Positions 7,985-16,439 are shown, counted from the stretch's first letter. The stretch: 64,000 bases of DNA from Undibacterium sp. Jales W-56 (GCF_025548535.1 NZ_JAJLQW010000006.1:62001-126000), one strand, 5' to 3'. Translations and numbers: made by a program. The notes: generated from the letters alone by a model not told the origin.

Positions 7985-9142
7985 ATGTCCAAGGGAACAA
8001 TGCATGACCGCACCTCGCGTGCGGCAAGTTCGCTCGTCCATCAACCGCGTCGCCACCAGGACTGGAGCGGACTGAGCGCGTCCGAAATTCTAACGCGTTA
8101 CCGAATCGGCAAGACTCCTCCGCTGAAGGTATTGGAGGTCCTGATCGATCTGTTCAACAGGCAGCACACGGCCAAACACAAGGAGGTGTCGTTCAAGACG
8201 CGCCAGGAACGTGCGGACTTCCTGCGCCGCTTCTTTCGCGATCTGAAGGGCAAGGCTGGATTCAAGCGGCTGCCGGACCCGCGCAACTTGGGCGAACGCC
8301 ACATTAAGGCCATGGTGACGGTCTGGCAAGCTGAAAAGCTGGCGGCGGCGACAATACAAACCTATCTGAGCTTCCTGCGCGGTCTGGCCCAGTGGCTCGG
8401 CAAACATGGACTGGTCCGCCAGCCACAGCACTACGGCTTGCAAGTCGACGAGTACCAACGCCATGAAGTGGCGGTGCGCGACAGGAGTTGGTCCGCTCAA
8501 GGGATCGATATCGACGGTGTGATCAGCGAAATCTGCATGTTCGATCCGTACGTGGGCGCGGCCATGCGCCTGGTCCGGGCGATGGGCCTGCGCCGGAAGG
8601 AAGCCGTCATGTTCCGCCCCCATGTCTGCGTGATGTCCTTCGACGCGACCGGGTTGCCGCTTCACAAGCGAAAGGCGGATTCATATGCGCGCATCAAAGG
8701 CGGCAGCAAGGGCGGCCGCGAGCGCTTCGTCCCTCTTGATTCCGTGGAGCGCACTGCTGCGGTCGAGCATGCACGGACGGTGGCCTCGCCCCCCGATGGT
8801 CACATGGGGCACCCATCGCATACGCTCGAGCAGGCCCTGCGTCGCTTCAACTACGTTCTGGAAAAGTTTGGCGTCACGCAAGGCGCACTCGGTGTCACCG
8901 CGCACGGCCTGCGCCATGAAGTGCTGATTGAACAATTTCAGGCGCTCACCGGGCACCCGGCTCCGGTGCGCGGTGGTGCAAGACTGCCGACCGAAATTGC
9001 CGCCCCCGCACGCCAGGAGGTGGCGGAACTTGCCGGGCACGCACGCAAGCGCGCTTCAAGCGCTTATCTCGGCGGGGTATTGGCGCACAAGCGAGCCAAA
9101 CATGAGGGTGACGAACCGCCTGAACCGGGGTCCGTCGAATGA
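7985..9142 (+). CDS. Tyrosine recombinase (integrase domain protein)
   Basis: 385 residues from an ATG with GGAGG 7 bases upstream. The N-terminal part (about residues 45-140) is a SAM-like core-binding domain (FNRQHTAKHKEVSFKT, IQTYLSFLRGLAQWL). The catalytic domain shows the R box GLRRKEAVMFRP, HGLRHEVL, a late His in LAGHARK and the nucleophile in ASSAYLGG. This architecture is common in integrases of PRTRC- and conjugative-type islands. It is the best candidate for movement of the element; its att site is probably the tRNA end at 3.2 kb. Confidence 0.85.
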   Translation: MSKGTMHDRTSRAASSLVHQPRRHQDWSGLSASEILTRYRIGKTPPLKVLEVLIDLFNRQHTAKHKEVSFKTRQERADFLRRFFRDLKGKAGFKRLPDPRNLGERHIKAMVTVWQAEKLAAATIQTYLSFLRGLAQWLGKHGLVRQPQHYGLQVDEYQRHEVAVRDRSWSAQGIDIDGVISEICMFDPYVGAAMRLVRAMGLRRKEAVMFRPHVCVMSFDATGLPLHKRKADSYARIKGGSKGGRERFVPLDSVERTAAVEHARTVASPPDGHMGHPSHTLEQALRRFNYVLEKFGVTQGALGVTAHGLRHEVLIEQFQALTGHPAPVRGGARLPTEIAAPARQEVAELAGHARKRASSAYLGGVLAHKRAKHEGDEPPEPGSVE

Positions 9143-9569
9143 CTCGAAACTGACGATATGGCGCATGCGGGATGCACGGCCACGCGACCTGCATCCCGTC
9201 ATACGTCCACCTCGCCGCCGCCATCCAAAACACGCCGGAACGGAGACGGGTTTCAACGTGGCGCGTGCGCAAACAGCGGCCTACTATCTTGAACGGCGTC
9301 GTCGGCGATGCAATACTAGAACCGCTATCTGTGAGCATCGTGCTTACGCAGCCTTCGCGACGGTCGATCGCCGACCTCGTGAAGTCCGACCTACCTTGTC
9401 GGCGTTGCGGTCGTTACCCGCCCTTGAAGAATGAAGTAGAAGCCAAGCCTCTGTCCGCAAGGACAGTGTGCCGTTTTCGCATGTGCCAGCAGTTTTGAAT
9501 GTGAATTAAGTGTGAATTTAATGTTAAATATGAGCGCCTCCCTTGGCAACAATCGGAGGCATCCTTGAC
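9143..9569. other. Non-coding stretch after the integrase
   Basis: About 430 bases with no frame that resembles a protein. An AT-rich patch (TGTGAATTAAGTGTGAATTTAATG, 9497-9520) holds two TGTGAATT words 11 bases apart and could be a promoter or operator for the small gene that follows. Confidence 0.35.
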
Positions 9570-9631
9570 GGGGAACATTGTTCCCTTCCGGGACTGGTGT
9601 TTCCCTTCTTTCATTGAAGGAGATTGCCATG
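9570..9631 (+). promoter_or_regulatory. Leader repeat, copy A (GGGAAC/GTTCCC module)
   Basis: Reads GGGGAAC-ATT-GTTCCC-TTCCGGGAC then a second TTTCCC and GAAGGAG before the ATG at 9629. The first GGGAAC and GTTCCC are inverted. The same arrangement recurs at 9867-9928 and 16784-16841, each time ending at a start codon. Confidence 0.6.
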
Positions 9632-9823
9632 TTTTCGACAGCCAGTCCGTATCGTCAAGGTCGACCAGTCAGTGTGCTGCTCGGTGGTTCCGGCATCGAC
9701 CAGACTTTCGAGCGCAAGCTGCCTGTGTTGGGAGCGTTACTGAAGCCATCCACCGGCGATGTATGTCGGTCCATGCAAGAGCATGGCATATCCATGCGTT
9801 GCGAAATTGCTCATGGAGATTGA
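9629..9823 (+). CDS. Small protein of unknown function behind leader copy A
   Basis: 64 residues from the ATG at 9629, preceded by GAAGGAG at a proper distance. It begins MFSTASPYRQGRPVSV and has a mixed composition with three cysteines, no signal peptide and no motif I recognise. Support comes mainly from the ribosome site and the shared leader. Confidence 0.45.
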   Translation: MFSTASPYRQGRPVSVLLGGSGIDQTFERKLPVLGALLKPSTGDVCRSMQEHGISMRCEIAHGD

Positions 9824-9866
9824 TCGCTGTCGCATTTTTCTGGAGTCATCGTGCATCGTCACAACC

Positions 9867-9928
9867 ATGGGGAACCTTAGCCGTTCCCTTCAGGGACAGC
9901 GTTCCCCAACTTTTTGGAGAACATCATG
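9867..9928 (+). promoter_or_regulatory. Leader repeat, copy B
   Basis: GGGGAAC-CTTAGCC-GTTCCC-TTCAGGGACAGC-GTTCCCC, then CTTTTTGGAGAAC and ATG at 9926. It is the most complete copy and almost matches copy C from the second GTTCCC to the start codon. Confidence 0.65.
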
Positions 9929-10414
9929 TCCCAAGAGAGAACCCATCGGTCCCGCACCAAGCGTTTTGGCGTTGAATTTGAAGAGGAAAAGGTCTGGGTC
10001 GGCTTCTACCGCCGCGTCGTAGATCCTGCCGTCGCGGTTGAAGTGATGAACCAGCTCGAGTCCGATCCTGACATGAAGCGCACGCACCTCGCGCTCTACC
10101 TGCGTTGCAAGGAAAGTCTGCGCACACAGAAGGCACGCCAGGCGCGTAACAAGCGCATCGGCCAGTTCGTCCGCATGCTGTTTAATGCGGTGTTCGTCGT
10201 TCCGGTCATCGCCATGCGGCGTCTGTTACTGCGAAGCGGCGACCTTGCCGTCGAGTGCTTGCCAGAAGTCAGCAAAGAGCCGGCTACGCGACGCGTCGGT
10301 CAGCTATCGAAGAAAGCCGAATTTGAGCAGGCGAAAACGACATTCACTGCCCAAACGGAAGCTCGATGTGTTCAGGAGAATGACGGCGCGCCGCCAGCCT
10401 CCAAAGTCTCATGA
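9926..10414 (+). CDS. Hypothetical backbone protein, 162 aa
   Basis: Start at the ATG at 9926, with GGAG 8 bases upstream and the repeated leader directly before it. The N-terminal half is charged (KRFGVEFEEEKVWVGFYRR, then DPDMKRTHLALYLRCKE); residues 85-105 are a moderately hydrophobic stretch (MLFNAVFVVPVIAMRRLLL) that could be a single membrane helix; the tail is hydrophilic. I do not recognise a family. Confidence 0.6.
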   Translation: MSQERTHRSRTKRFGVEFEEEKVWVGFYRRVVDPAVAVEVMNQLESDPDMKRTHLALYLRCKESLRTQKARQARNKRIGQFVRMLFNAVFVVPVIAMRRLLLRSGDLAVECLPEVSKEPATRRVGQLSKKAEFEQAKTTFTAQTEARCVQENDGAPPASKVS

Positions 10415-10595
10415 GTATTCGCCCATCACGGCGAACAGAGAAACCGGCCTGCCGGTTGTGGCGCTGCGCATTCAACAATGTAGCGCCCCGAACGCCAAAC
10501 GTTCTCACGCCCACCGGAAACGGTGATCGCGTGAGCCGTTCTGGCATTTTCCGCAAAGGCGATCCTGAACAAAATCCCGGTGGGCCGGAACGGGA

Positions 10596-10811
10596 CTAGC
10601 CCGCGCCGATACAGAGCTTGCGCTCCCGGTCCATCAGCCAATGTAGGAACTTGGTGTCTTGCGACACCCCCCAATAATGCCGCTTGCATTGCCCAATGTA
10701 GGCGTCAAGGTCGTCGAACGTTTTAATGTTCGCAGGCACGAAGCCCGTGATCATCGTGAATCGTTCGACTTCCCTCCGAGTCAACCGAATATGCTTTCCG
10801 AGGCGGATCAT
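10596..10811 (-). CDS. Small conserved-looking hypothetical protein, 71 aa
   Basis: A basic, aromatic-rich 71-residue protein starting MIRLGKHIRLTRREVERF, with a DDLDAYI segment and a WLMDRERK end. It is the last gene of the minus-strand PRTRC run, 170 bases after the ThiF gene. The compact helical pattern and the LTRREVERF segment look like a DNA-binding or adaptor protein, but no named family is recognised. Confidence 0.55.
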   Translation of the reverse strand: MIRLGKHIRLTRREVERFTMITGFVPANIKTFDDLDAYIGQCKRHYWGVSQDTKFLHWLMDRERKLCIGAG

Positions 10812-10983
10812 GATCGTCACCCTGTATAAGATGACGATGATTTTCGCGCCGTTTTGCGCGCCTGTCTCTAGTGTTCCGCGCTTTTTTTCACGCCAACTGG
10901 CGCCCCGCTCTCCAGTATCAGCACAGCGTGAGCGCACTGATCATCGGTTCCAGGGCGCAAGCTTGGCAGCAGCTTGTCTGCGG

Positions 10984-11820
10984 CTAGGCTGCAACAGCAT
11001 CCCTGTCGGACCCGGCTGCGCAATAACCAAACCGACTCCACGCCACCGGGTCGACGTCGATGGGACCGCTCCGCTTGGAATCGAGATTGATCAGCACGCC
11101 ATGCTGCCGAATCCGTCCATTGGAAAACAATTCGTACAACAAATGGGCCGCATAGCGCACCGCCACGTCATTGATGAACAGGCCCTGGCTTGCTAGCGAC
11201 ATGCGTACCGAGCACGACGGCGTGTTCGCATCAAGCACCGATCTATCGAGCAATTCCGGAAACAGTTCCGTGACGCACGGCAGGCGCGGCGACTGGCCCG
11301 TACGGGAGTGGCTGCGTCGGCCCGGCGCTTCGCCCAGCACCACCTGTGCCGTCGCCTCGGTATTACCGAGATCGAGCCAGTAGGGGCGCTGTCCGCTCTC
11401 TTCGAACAGGCGGGCATGTAGAGCCTGTCGGGCGGATCGGGTGTCGACGCAACTGATGATCAGGTCGGCGTCGGGACGGCGCAAGGCGCCATGCTCGAAA
11501 TCCTCGAACCGGCATGGATGGGCGATCCAGTCGAGTCCATAAAATTGGTTGAGCCGATGTATGGTCACCACGGCTTTGTAGCGTCCGACATCGGCCTGGC
11601 TGTACAACTGGCGGCCGACGTTCGCTTCGCTCACCCGGTCACCGTCAAAGGCGGTGACGTGCAGACCGTAGGGATGCCCAAGCGCCTTGATGGCGATATC
11701 GAGCCGTGCCAAGCAGGTCGCCATCTGCGCGCCATTACCGCCGACACCGATCAGATAGATCTGCACCCGTTTGTCCAACAGGCTCGCGTCGAGCACGTGT
11801 TCCATCGTCTCCATGTTCAT
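10984..11820 (-). CDS. PRTRC system ThiF family protein (E1-like adenylyltransferase)
   Basis: 278 residues. It has the E1/ThiF nucleotide-binding glycine loop GVGGNG at 25-30, the FDGDRVSEANVGRQ block (Asp59/61, Asn67, Arg70, Gln71) that binds ATP and Mg, ISCVDTRSA at 122-130, and a candidate thiolation cysteine Cys203 in TPSCSVRMSLASQG. E1 enzymes adenylate the C-terminus of a ubiquitin-like protein and may hand it to an E2. The start overlaps the stop of protein A as ATGA. No ThiF-type zinc CxxC pairs are seen. Confidence 0.9.
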   Translation of the reverse strand: MNMETMEHVLDASLLDKRVQIYLIGVGGNGAQMATCLARLDIAIKALGHPYGLHVTAFDGDRVSEANVGRQLYSQADVGRYKAVVTIHRLNQFYGLDWIAHPCRFEDFEHGALRRPDADLIISCVDTRSARQALHARLFEESGQRPYWLDLGNTEATAQVVLGEAPGRRSHSRTGQSPRLPCVTELFPELLDRSVLDANTPSCSVRMSLASQGLFINDVAVRYAAHLLYELFSNGRIRQHGVLINLDSKRSGPIDVDPVAWSRFGYCAAGSDRDAVAA

Positions 11821-12515
11821 TTCCTTCCTCTCGGTATGCCCAACCACTTCAGTATCGTCCTGCATGCGCCAGCATCAAGGCCGTACCCTTGCGTATCCAT
11901 GCGGTTTTTCTGTCTCTCCCACGGATGCTGCAGAGATTGGTAATGACCGTTCACCGCGAGCCGAAACGCCGCGCTTGGCCGAACACGATCAAGATGGCCG
12001 AACACGCCGGACACCTTGACGCCCCGGTCGTCCCGATTGTCGGTCGCCGACCAGAACGCGGCGGCCCGGCCATGCGTATGCAAGTCGATGGCGATGGTTT
12101 CATCGTCGGCCAAGGATGGCATCCGGTAGTCGATGCCATCCGGTGACGCGTCCAGGGCGTCGTAGATGGCCAAACGCAGGGAGCGGCTTTGCCGCGCATA
12201 GATCAATCCTCCCGCCACTTCATTCGGCAGCGCCGCTCTGCCCGCCTCGATAAAGGATTCCAGCAGGCGCACCGGGATAACGCCGAACGCGAAATCGATA
12301 CGTTCCTGCAAGCATCCGAAAGGCAGCGGCGGGCTCAAAGCGACGTGCGCGATACGTACCGTGCAATCGAGCCAGTCGAGTTTCACCTGAACGAACACCC
12401 CGTTCGAGGCGACAATGACACGTTGCCCGTTATCCATGGCCGGCAGCGGCCCGAAGAGCGGTGCCGATAGCGTCGGGCAGCTCCTTTGCAATGCGCTATC
12501 GCGCGGATCAATCAT
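11817..12515 (-). CDS. PRTRC system protein A (JAMM/JAB metalloprotease-like)
   Basis: 232 residues. A complete JAMM signature is visible: Glu99 in PNEVAGGLIY, then His146-x-His148-x7-Ser156-xx-Asp159 in DLHTHG...FWSATD. In the MPN+ family these ligate a catalytic zinc and cleave isopeptide bonds or trim ubiquitin-like tails. The start at 12515 overlaps the end of protein B by 8 bases; the end overlaps ThiF by 4. Longer starts would lie inside protein B and were rejected. Confidence 0.85.
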   Translation of the reverse strand: MIDPRDSALQRSCPTLSAPLFGPLPAMDNGQRVIVASNGVFVQVKLDWLDCTVRIAHVALSPPLPFGCLQERIDFAFGVIPVRLLESFIEAGRAALPNEVAGGLIYARQSRSLRLAIYDALDASPDGIDYRMPSLADDETIAIDLHTHGRAAAFWSATDNRDDRGVKVSGVFGHLDRVRPSAAFRLAVNGHYQSLQHPWERQKNRMDTQGYGLDAGACRTILKWLGIPRGRK

Positions 12516-13239
12516 CGCGCTCACCGTCGATGCCCAGCAATTCAGCGAGTGAGGTCCGCGCATCGACCAGCACGCGCTCTGGAAACCGTTTGAACTTGCC
12601 GTCGAGCATATCGCGCCAGAACGGATACGCGCCGCCCCGATAGCGCACCAGTTTTCCGTTGCCATTGGGATGGGTGAAGAACGAGCCCATGAACGCCGCA
12701 TTCCACGTCGCGATCTTTTCGGTCGTCGTCCCTTCCGGCACTTGCACATTGCCACGGCAAATGGCGCCCCCTTCCCACACGTTGAAGTAGGGTGACTGGA
12801 ATAAGGCTGTCCGCAAGGTGGGACGCTCCTTGCCCTTCACCGCCCACACTTTCCACACCTCGCTCGACGCCGCGAACACCAGACCCGGATGCGGGACCAC
12901 CTCGCCGCGCTCGGGCGCGCCCAATTCCGGCGCACGGAACATGATGTGGCGCCTGCCAGGGGGAACCCACCACAGCAGCAGATCCCCGTCCATGTAGAGT
13001 ACCGTCGCGGGCAGGAACCCTCCATACGCGACATTTTTCGACAAGGCGCGGGACAACTGGATTGCCGCGCGCGGCGTCATCGCCCGGCCGGCCAGTATCA
13101 CCGGTTCGCCATCGACCTGCTTGACATCGTGGACGGTGGCCAATGCGCTGTCCGATGCGCCCCGATAAATCAGCACCGCCTGCGCGAGCCGTAGGATGCC
13201 GCCAGTCTGCGTGCGAATCTGAAAATGTGCTTGGTTCAT
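12508..13239 (-). CDS. PRTRC system protein B (Prok-E2 family D-like)
   Basis: 243 residues. From family knowledge, PRTRC protein B corresponds to the prokaryotic E2-like family D. Here the only cysteine of the whole protein is Cys161, in the segment SPYFNVWEGGAICRGNV, followed by a helix-rich C-terminus (NAAFMGSFFTHPNGNG). A lone cysteine after a β-rich core is what an E2 active site would look like. It sits between F and A; 12 bases separate it from F. Transfer chemistry is inferred. Confidence 0.85.
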   Translation of the reverse strand: MNQAHFQIRTQTGGILRLAQAVLIYRGASDSALATVHDVKQVDGEPVILAGRAMTPRAAIQLSRALSKNVAYGGFLPATVLYMDGDLLLWWVPPGRRHIMFRAPELGAPERGEVVPHPGLVFAASSEVWKVWAVKGKERPTLRTALFQSPYFNVWEGGAICRGNVQVPEGTTTEKIATWNAAFMGSFFTHPNGNGKLVRYRGGAYPFWRDMLDGKFKRFPERVLVDARTSLAELLGIDGERDD

Positions 13240-13251
13240 ATCGCTCCCCGT

Positions 13252-14292
13252 TCACTGCCAGTTTCCCCCGGCAAGCAGGTGTATCAAGCGGTCGATCAGC
13301 CGGATCGCCTTGAAGCGCTGCCGCATCGCGCGTTGCCACGAGCACATCGCTTGCGGCGCATCGAGCGCCATATCGATTTCCCCGATGCGGTCGCAGAATT
13401 CGCTCTGGTAGGCCAGTTGCACCAGATCGTCGTAGACACGCACGGTCAGGTCGTCCTCGCGCCATGACAGCACGGCGCCCCAGCCAAGGAATTCGCCCTC
13501 GACGGCCGGACTGAAGGCGTCCTTGATGCGCATGCGGGCCAGACCGAGGGCATTGGCGGCGATGTCGCGCATCACAGAATCGTGCAAGTTGCCGGACAAT
13601 CGCTCGATGGCCGCCAGTGGCAGCGACTTTGACTGTTTAGTGGGTATGGCCGTGGACCACGCAGGGAATGCCTCGTCGAGTTTGCGGCGTGTCACCATTT
13701 CGTCCCGCATCGCCTCACGCGCCTCTACGTCGTCGCCCGCTTCCATGTCGAGCGCCGCCTCTTCATCATCTTCGCCGCACCAGTACACATATGACGCCAC
13801 ATCGCAGGCAAGATCGGGCGTGAACAAGGGATAGACGAAGCGGCTCTGGCGGCGCAGGATGTCAAGTGCCGCCTGTCCCAATCCCGGGAACGCCCGCTCC
13901 AGCGCCTCCAGCGCCGCTCCCACCGGCCACTGCTGTAGATTGTTCTCATACCAGACCAGCTCGACGCTTGAATATCGGATGGACGCGGGGTCGCATGCCC
14001 CCTTGCGCGGCATCGAACTTCCATCCGAACCGCTAGAGGCCGTCAGGGTGAAGACGGGTTCCAGGCAATGCAAGGGACCTAGTTCACGCTTGAGCCAGGC
14101 GTCGAGAGCGCCTTGGCAGACCTCGATAGCGTCGTCCCATTTTTCAGGCACGTCGCCTTCCCGTATCGCGCCGGCTTGAATCAGGAAGCGGGCGATGCTC
14201 GCGTTCGCCGTAGCCAGACGGGGCGGCACGACTGTCAGGGGGACGGCGCCAGCAAGGCGCGGCAGGGCCAGCGCGAAGACAGCGCCATTCAT
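13252..14292 (-). CDS. PRTRC system protein F
   Basis: 346 residues from the ATG at 14292, which overlaps the stop of the upstream small gene as ATGA. The N-terminal part begins MNGAVFALALPRLAGAVP; a middle acidic stretch (CGEDDEEAALDMEAGDDVEAREA) follows, and the C-terminal half is helical with an RQRFKAIRLIDRLIHLL end. PRTRC F has no known biochemical function. The acidic middle region could be an exposed linker. Confidence 0.75.
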   Translation of the reverse strand: MNGAVFALALPRLAGAVPLTVVPPRLATANASIARFLIQAGAIREGDVPEKWDDAIEVCQGALDAWLKRELGPLHCLEPVFTLTASSGSDGSSMPRKGACDPASIRYSSVELVWYENNLQQWPVGAALEALERAFPGLGQAALDILRRQSRFVYPLFTPDLACDVASYVYWCGEDDEEAALDMEAGDDVEAREAMRDEMVTRRKLDEAFPAWSTAIPTKQSKSLPLAAIERLSGNLHDSVMRDIAANALGLARMRIKDAFSPAVEGEFLGWGAVLSWREDDLTVRVYDDLVQLAYQSEFCDRIGEIDMALDAPQAMCSWQRAMRQRFKAIRLIDRLIHLLAGGNWQ

Positions 14293-14555
14293 GGCAGCGG
14301 CGGCAGATCCTCCGATGGGAACAATACCCGAAACGCCGGCCGCTTTTGTTCGGTGCCGCCGTCCACCTGCTGCGCAAACTTGCTCCATAGCTGAGAACAT
14401 CGCATCCCTTCCCTTTTGCTCAAGGCCGCCGCCAGCGCGGGGGCCTTTTTTACCGGCATCTTGCCGTCCGCCGCAGCCTCGACCTGCGCCGAAAACGCGG
14501 CGAGCCTACCCTTTGGTGCCGACGGCCCGCTTGAACGTGATCTCTTGGATGCCAT
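14289..14555 (-). CDS. Small basic protein inside the PRTRC operon, 88 aa
   Basis: Starts MASKRSRSSGPSAPKG with AGGGGAAA upstream, rich in Lys/Arg/Ser at the N-terminus, with a helical AAFSAQVEAAAD segment and a C-terminal SQLWSKFAQQ... FRVLFPSEDLPPLP. It overlaps the end of protein C by 50 bases (another start at 14459 would avoid this) and its stop overlaps the start of protein F as ATGA, so it is almost certainly translated. It is not one of the lettered PRTRC proteins I know. Confidence 0.6.
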   Translation of the reverse strand: MASKRSRSSGPSAPKGRLAAFSAQVEAAADGKMPVKKAPALAAALSKREGMRCSQLWSKFAQQVDGGTEQKRPAFRVLFPSEDLPPLP

Positions 14556-14712
14556 TGTGGATTTCCCCTGTTTCAATCTCCGCACTGACCAGTTCCGGGT
14601 ATTGCGCGCTGTACAAATCGCGCACCTCACGCGGCGCCATGCCGGGCACGTCTGGAAGACTGATCCCGTTGTAGCGGTATATCCGCTTCACTTCACTCAC
14701 TTCGATGGCCAC
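14506..14712 (-). CDS. PRTRC system protein C (prokaryotic ubiquitin-like protein)
   Basis: 68 residues with the Prok_Ub/β-grasp pattern of PRTRC C: VKRIYRYNGISLPDVPG, a helix PREVRDLYSAQYPELVSAEI, then a final strand ending AVGTKG. The free C-terminal glycine fits activation by the E1-like ThiF protein encoded four genes downstream in the same operon. The first gene of the contiguous minus-strand run C-(88 aa)-F-B-A-ThiF. Confidence 0.85.
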   Translation of the reverse strand: MAIEVSEVKRIYRYNGISLPDVPGMAPREVRDLYSAQYPELVSAEIETGEIHNGIQEITFKRAVGTKG

Positions 14713-14950
14713 AGTTCGCCCCCTTTGAGAAGCACCGGAAACCGATCCGGCATCGTTGGAACCATTGTCTCAATAGGGCGACGGCTTGCAACCGGTGGTC
14801 GTGGAAGCGCCGCATCAATTTATACGCGGCGCAGGCTGGCATAATCGGGTTGCATGATCGATAGGTCACACGCGCAGCAGGCGCGCGGGAACGATCTGGC
14901 CGAAGCAGTAAATGTACTTTTGACATCAAATCAACTGGAGTCCGGACCGT

Positions 14951-15940
14951 ATGGGCAATGGAATCAAGATGCGTTCCGCCGTGGACGCCACAAGCAGGCT
15001 TTACCCAATTGAAGAATTACACACCGCGCATGATGCGAACGCCGCCATCCCCAACCTGCTCTGCGCCGATCCGATCTGTCGCAAGCCGGTGCGTTACGTA
15101 CCCCGCCACCAGCAAAACCGCAAGAACCGCATTGAGCCGGTCGACGTTCCGGCCTATATCGGCCTGACAAGCGGGTCAATGCACGCCGATGGATGCAAGT
15201 TCGACGCGGTCAAGCGCATCGCACTGATCGTCGATGAGTCCGATCCTGATTTCGTCGGTGCCCTCGATGAAGGCAAGCGCGACCTGCGCTTGCTCGTCCT
15301 TCACAATGGGCTGAGTGGCAAACCGCTCTCCGGCAACGCCCTTGTGCCTCCCGGCGGAGCGGGCGCGGGTTCTGGCATGGGCACCAAAACCTTCAGACCG
15401 AGCGGGAAAAAGCTGGACTCGTACCTGCGCACCACGTCCGATCTGCTGGCACTGCGCGAGTTATGCGAGTCCGACGCGGTCCTGGCGGCGCAATTGACCC
15501 TACGCTTTGGCACCAAGCGCATTGCGTGGAGCAATTTCTTCTTCACGAAGGATAGTTACGACGAAGCGTGGGAATTGCTGCACAAGGCCGGTGGCAACGC
15601 CCATCCGCTGGCACTGGTGGCCGAAGTGAAGTCCCATTTCTCGTCCAAACCGGACGCAAAGTACAAGAGCACGTTTCTCAATTGCCGCTCCTTGTATCGA
15701 AAGACCGATATCGCCGATACGATCGAATCGTTCGAAGTGAGCGTCCTGCATGCCGATGCAGCTTGGCTCAACAGTTTTACTGTCGGTAGCAATATCATCA
15801 TGTTCGGCATATGGGAATACAAGGCGGCGACGGAAACCCGCAGGACGGCCCCGAACGACGACACCCGCACGATCACCTACATCACGCACAAGCTGACCCT
15901 CAAGCCCAAGTTCAAGCAACAGATCCTGGCCGCATCATGA
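14951..15940 (+). CDS. Hypothetical protein with N-terminal zinc-finger-like cysteines, 329 aa
   Basis: Transcribed opposite to the PRTRC genes and placed between C and E. Start at the ATG at 14951 with GGAG upstream. Residues 35-80 hold CADPICRKPVRY and later HADGCKFD, a CX4C...HX3C set resembling the N-terminal zinc finger of CoiA-like proteins. The C-terminal 120 residues look globular (TDIADTIESFEVSVLHAD, MFGIWEYKA). The middle is Gly-rich. No family is firmly recognised; a link to the PRTRC system is suggested only by position. Confidence 0.65.
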   Translation: MGNGIKMRSAVDATSRLYPIEELHTAHDANAAIPNLLCADPICRKPVRYVPRHQQNRKNRIEPVDVPAYIGLTSGSMHADGCKFDAVKRIALIVDESDPDFVGALDEGKRDLRLLVLHNGLSGKPLSGNALVPPGGAGAGSGMGTKTFRPSGKKLDSYLRTTSDLLALRELCESDAVLAAQLTLRFGTKRIAWSNFFFTKDSYDEAWELLHKAGGNAHPLALVAEVKSHFSSKPDAKYKSTFLNCRSLYRKTDIADTIESFEVSVLHADAAWLNSFTVGSNIIMFGIWEYKAATETRRTAPNDDTRTITYITHKLTLKPKFKQQILAAS

Positions 15941-15965
15941 TGTGGGCAACGGGACTGACGTCCCG

Positions 15966-16439
15966 CTAACCAAACAGCGGCAGCGATTCGCCCAGCGCTG
16001 GCGCTGGAGCCACTGTCTGCGCGTTTGGCGCCCGCGCCGAACCGGCGTCCTCCTCGTCCTCATCCGATTCGGCCGATGTGGCAACTGGTGTCTGCTTCGT
16101 TGCAGGGGACGGTGTGGATACCTTCTTCGTCGCCTCGGTCGCCCGCTTGGCACACAATGCCGTGGCGGCTTTTAGCGCTTCGCGGGTCGCCTCGGCCTGT
16201 TCGTTCAGGGTCGCACGCGCCTCGCGATAGCCGTGCAAGGCTTGCACGAAGCCGGCATCGAAGTCCTCGGGACTGGCGGTCAGCGTCAAATCCTTCGTCA
16301 GAGCCACCTCGCCCGCATCCTTCCTTGGTTTGGGCAACACACTGATCGTGAGCTTGCCGCTTTTCTCGTCGGCGCTCACGATCATCGTCAGCGTGGCGCT
16401 TGTCGCCAGCGCATACAATTCCTGAAACATCGTCATCAT
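15966..16439 (-). CDS. PRTRC system protein E
   Basis: About 157 residues. The N-terminal 75 residues match the PRTRC E pattern (MFQELYALATSATLTMIVS, KLTISVLPKPRKD, LTLTASPEDFDAGFVQAL), followed by a helical segment and a disordered Pro/Ala/Asp tail ending GESLPLFG. AAGGAG stands just upstream; ATGs at 16439, 16436 and 16430 are all possible. Function unknown. It is convergent with the 329-residue gene, whose end lies 25 bases away. Confidence 0.75.
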   Translation of the reverse strand: MMTMFQELYALATSATLTMIVSADEKSGKLTISVLPKPRKDAGEVALTKDLTLTASPEDFDAGFVQALHGYREARATLNEQAEATREALKAATALCAKRATEATKKVSTPSPATKQTPVATSAESDEDEEDAGSARAPNAQTVAPAPALGESLPLFG

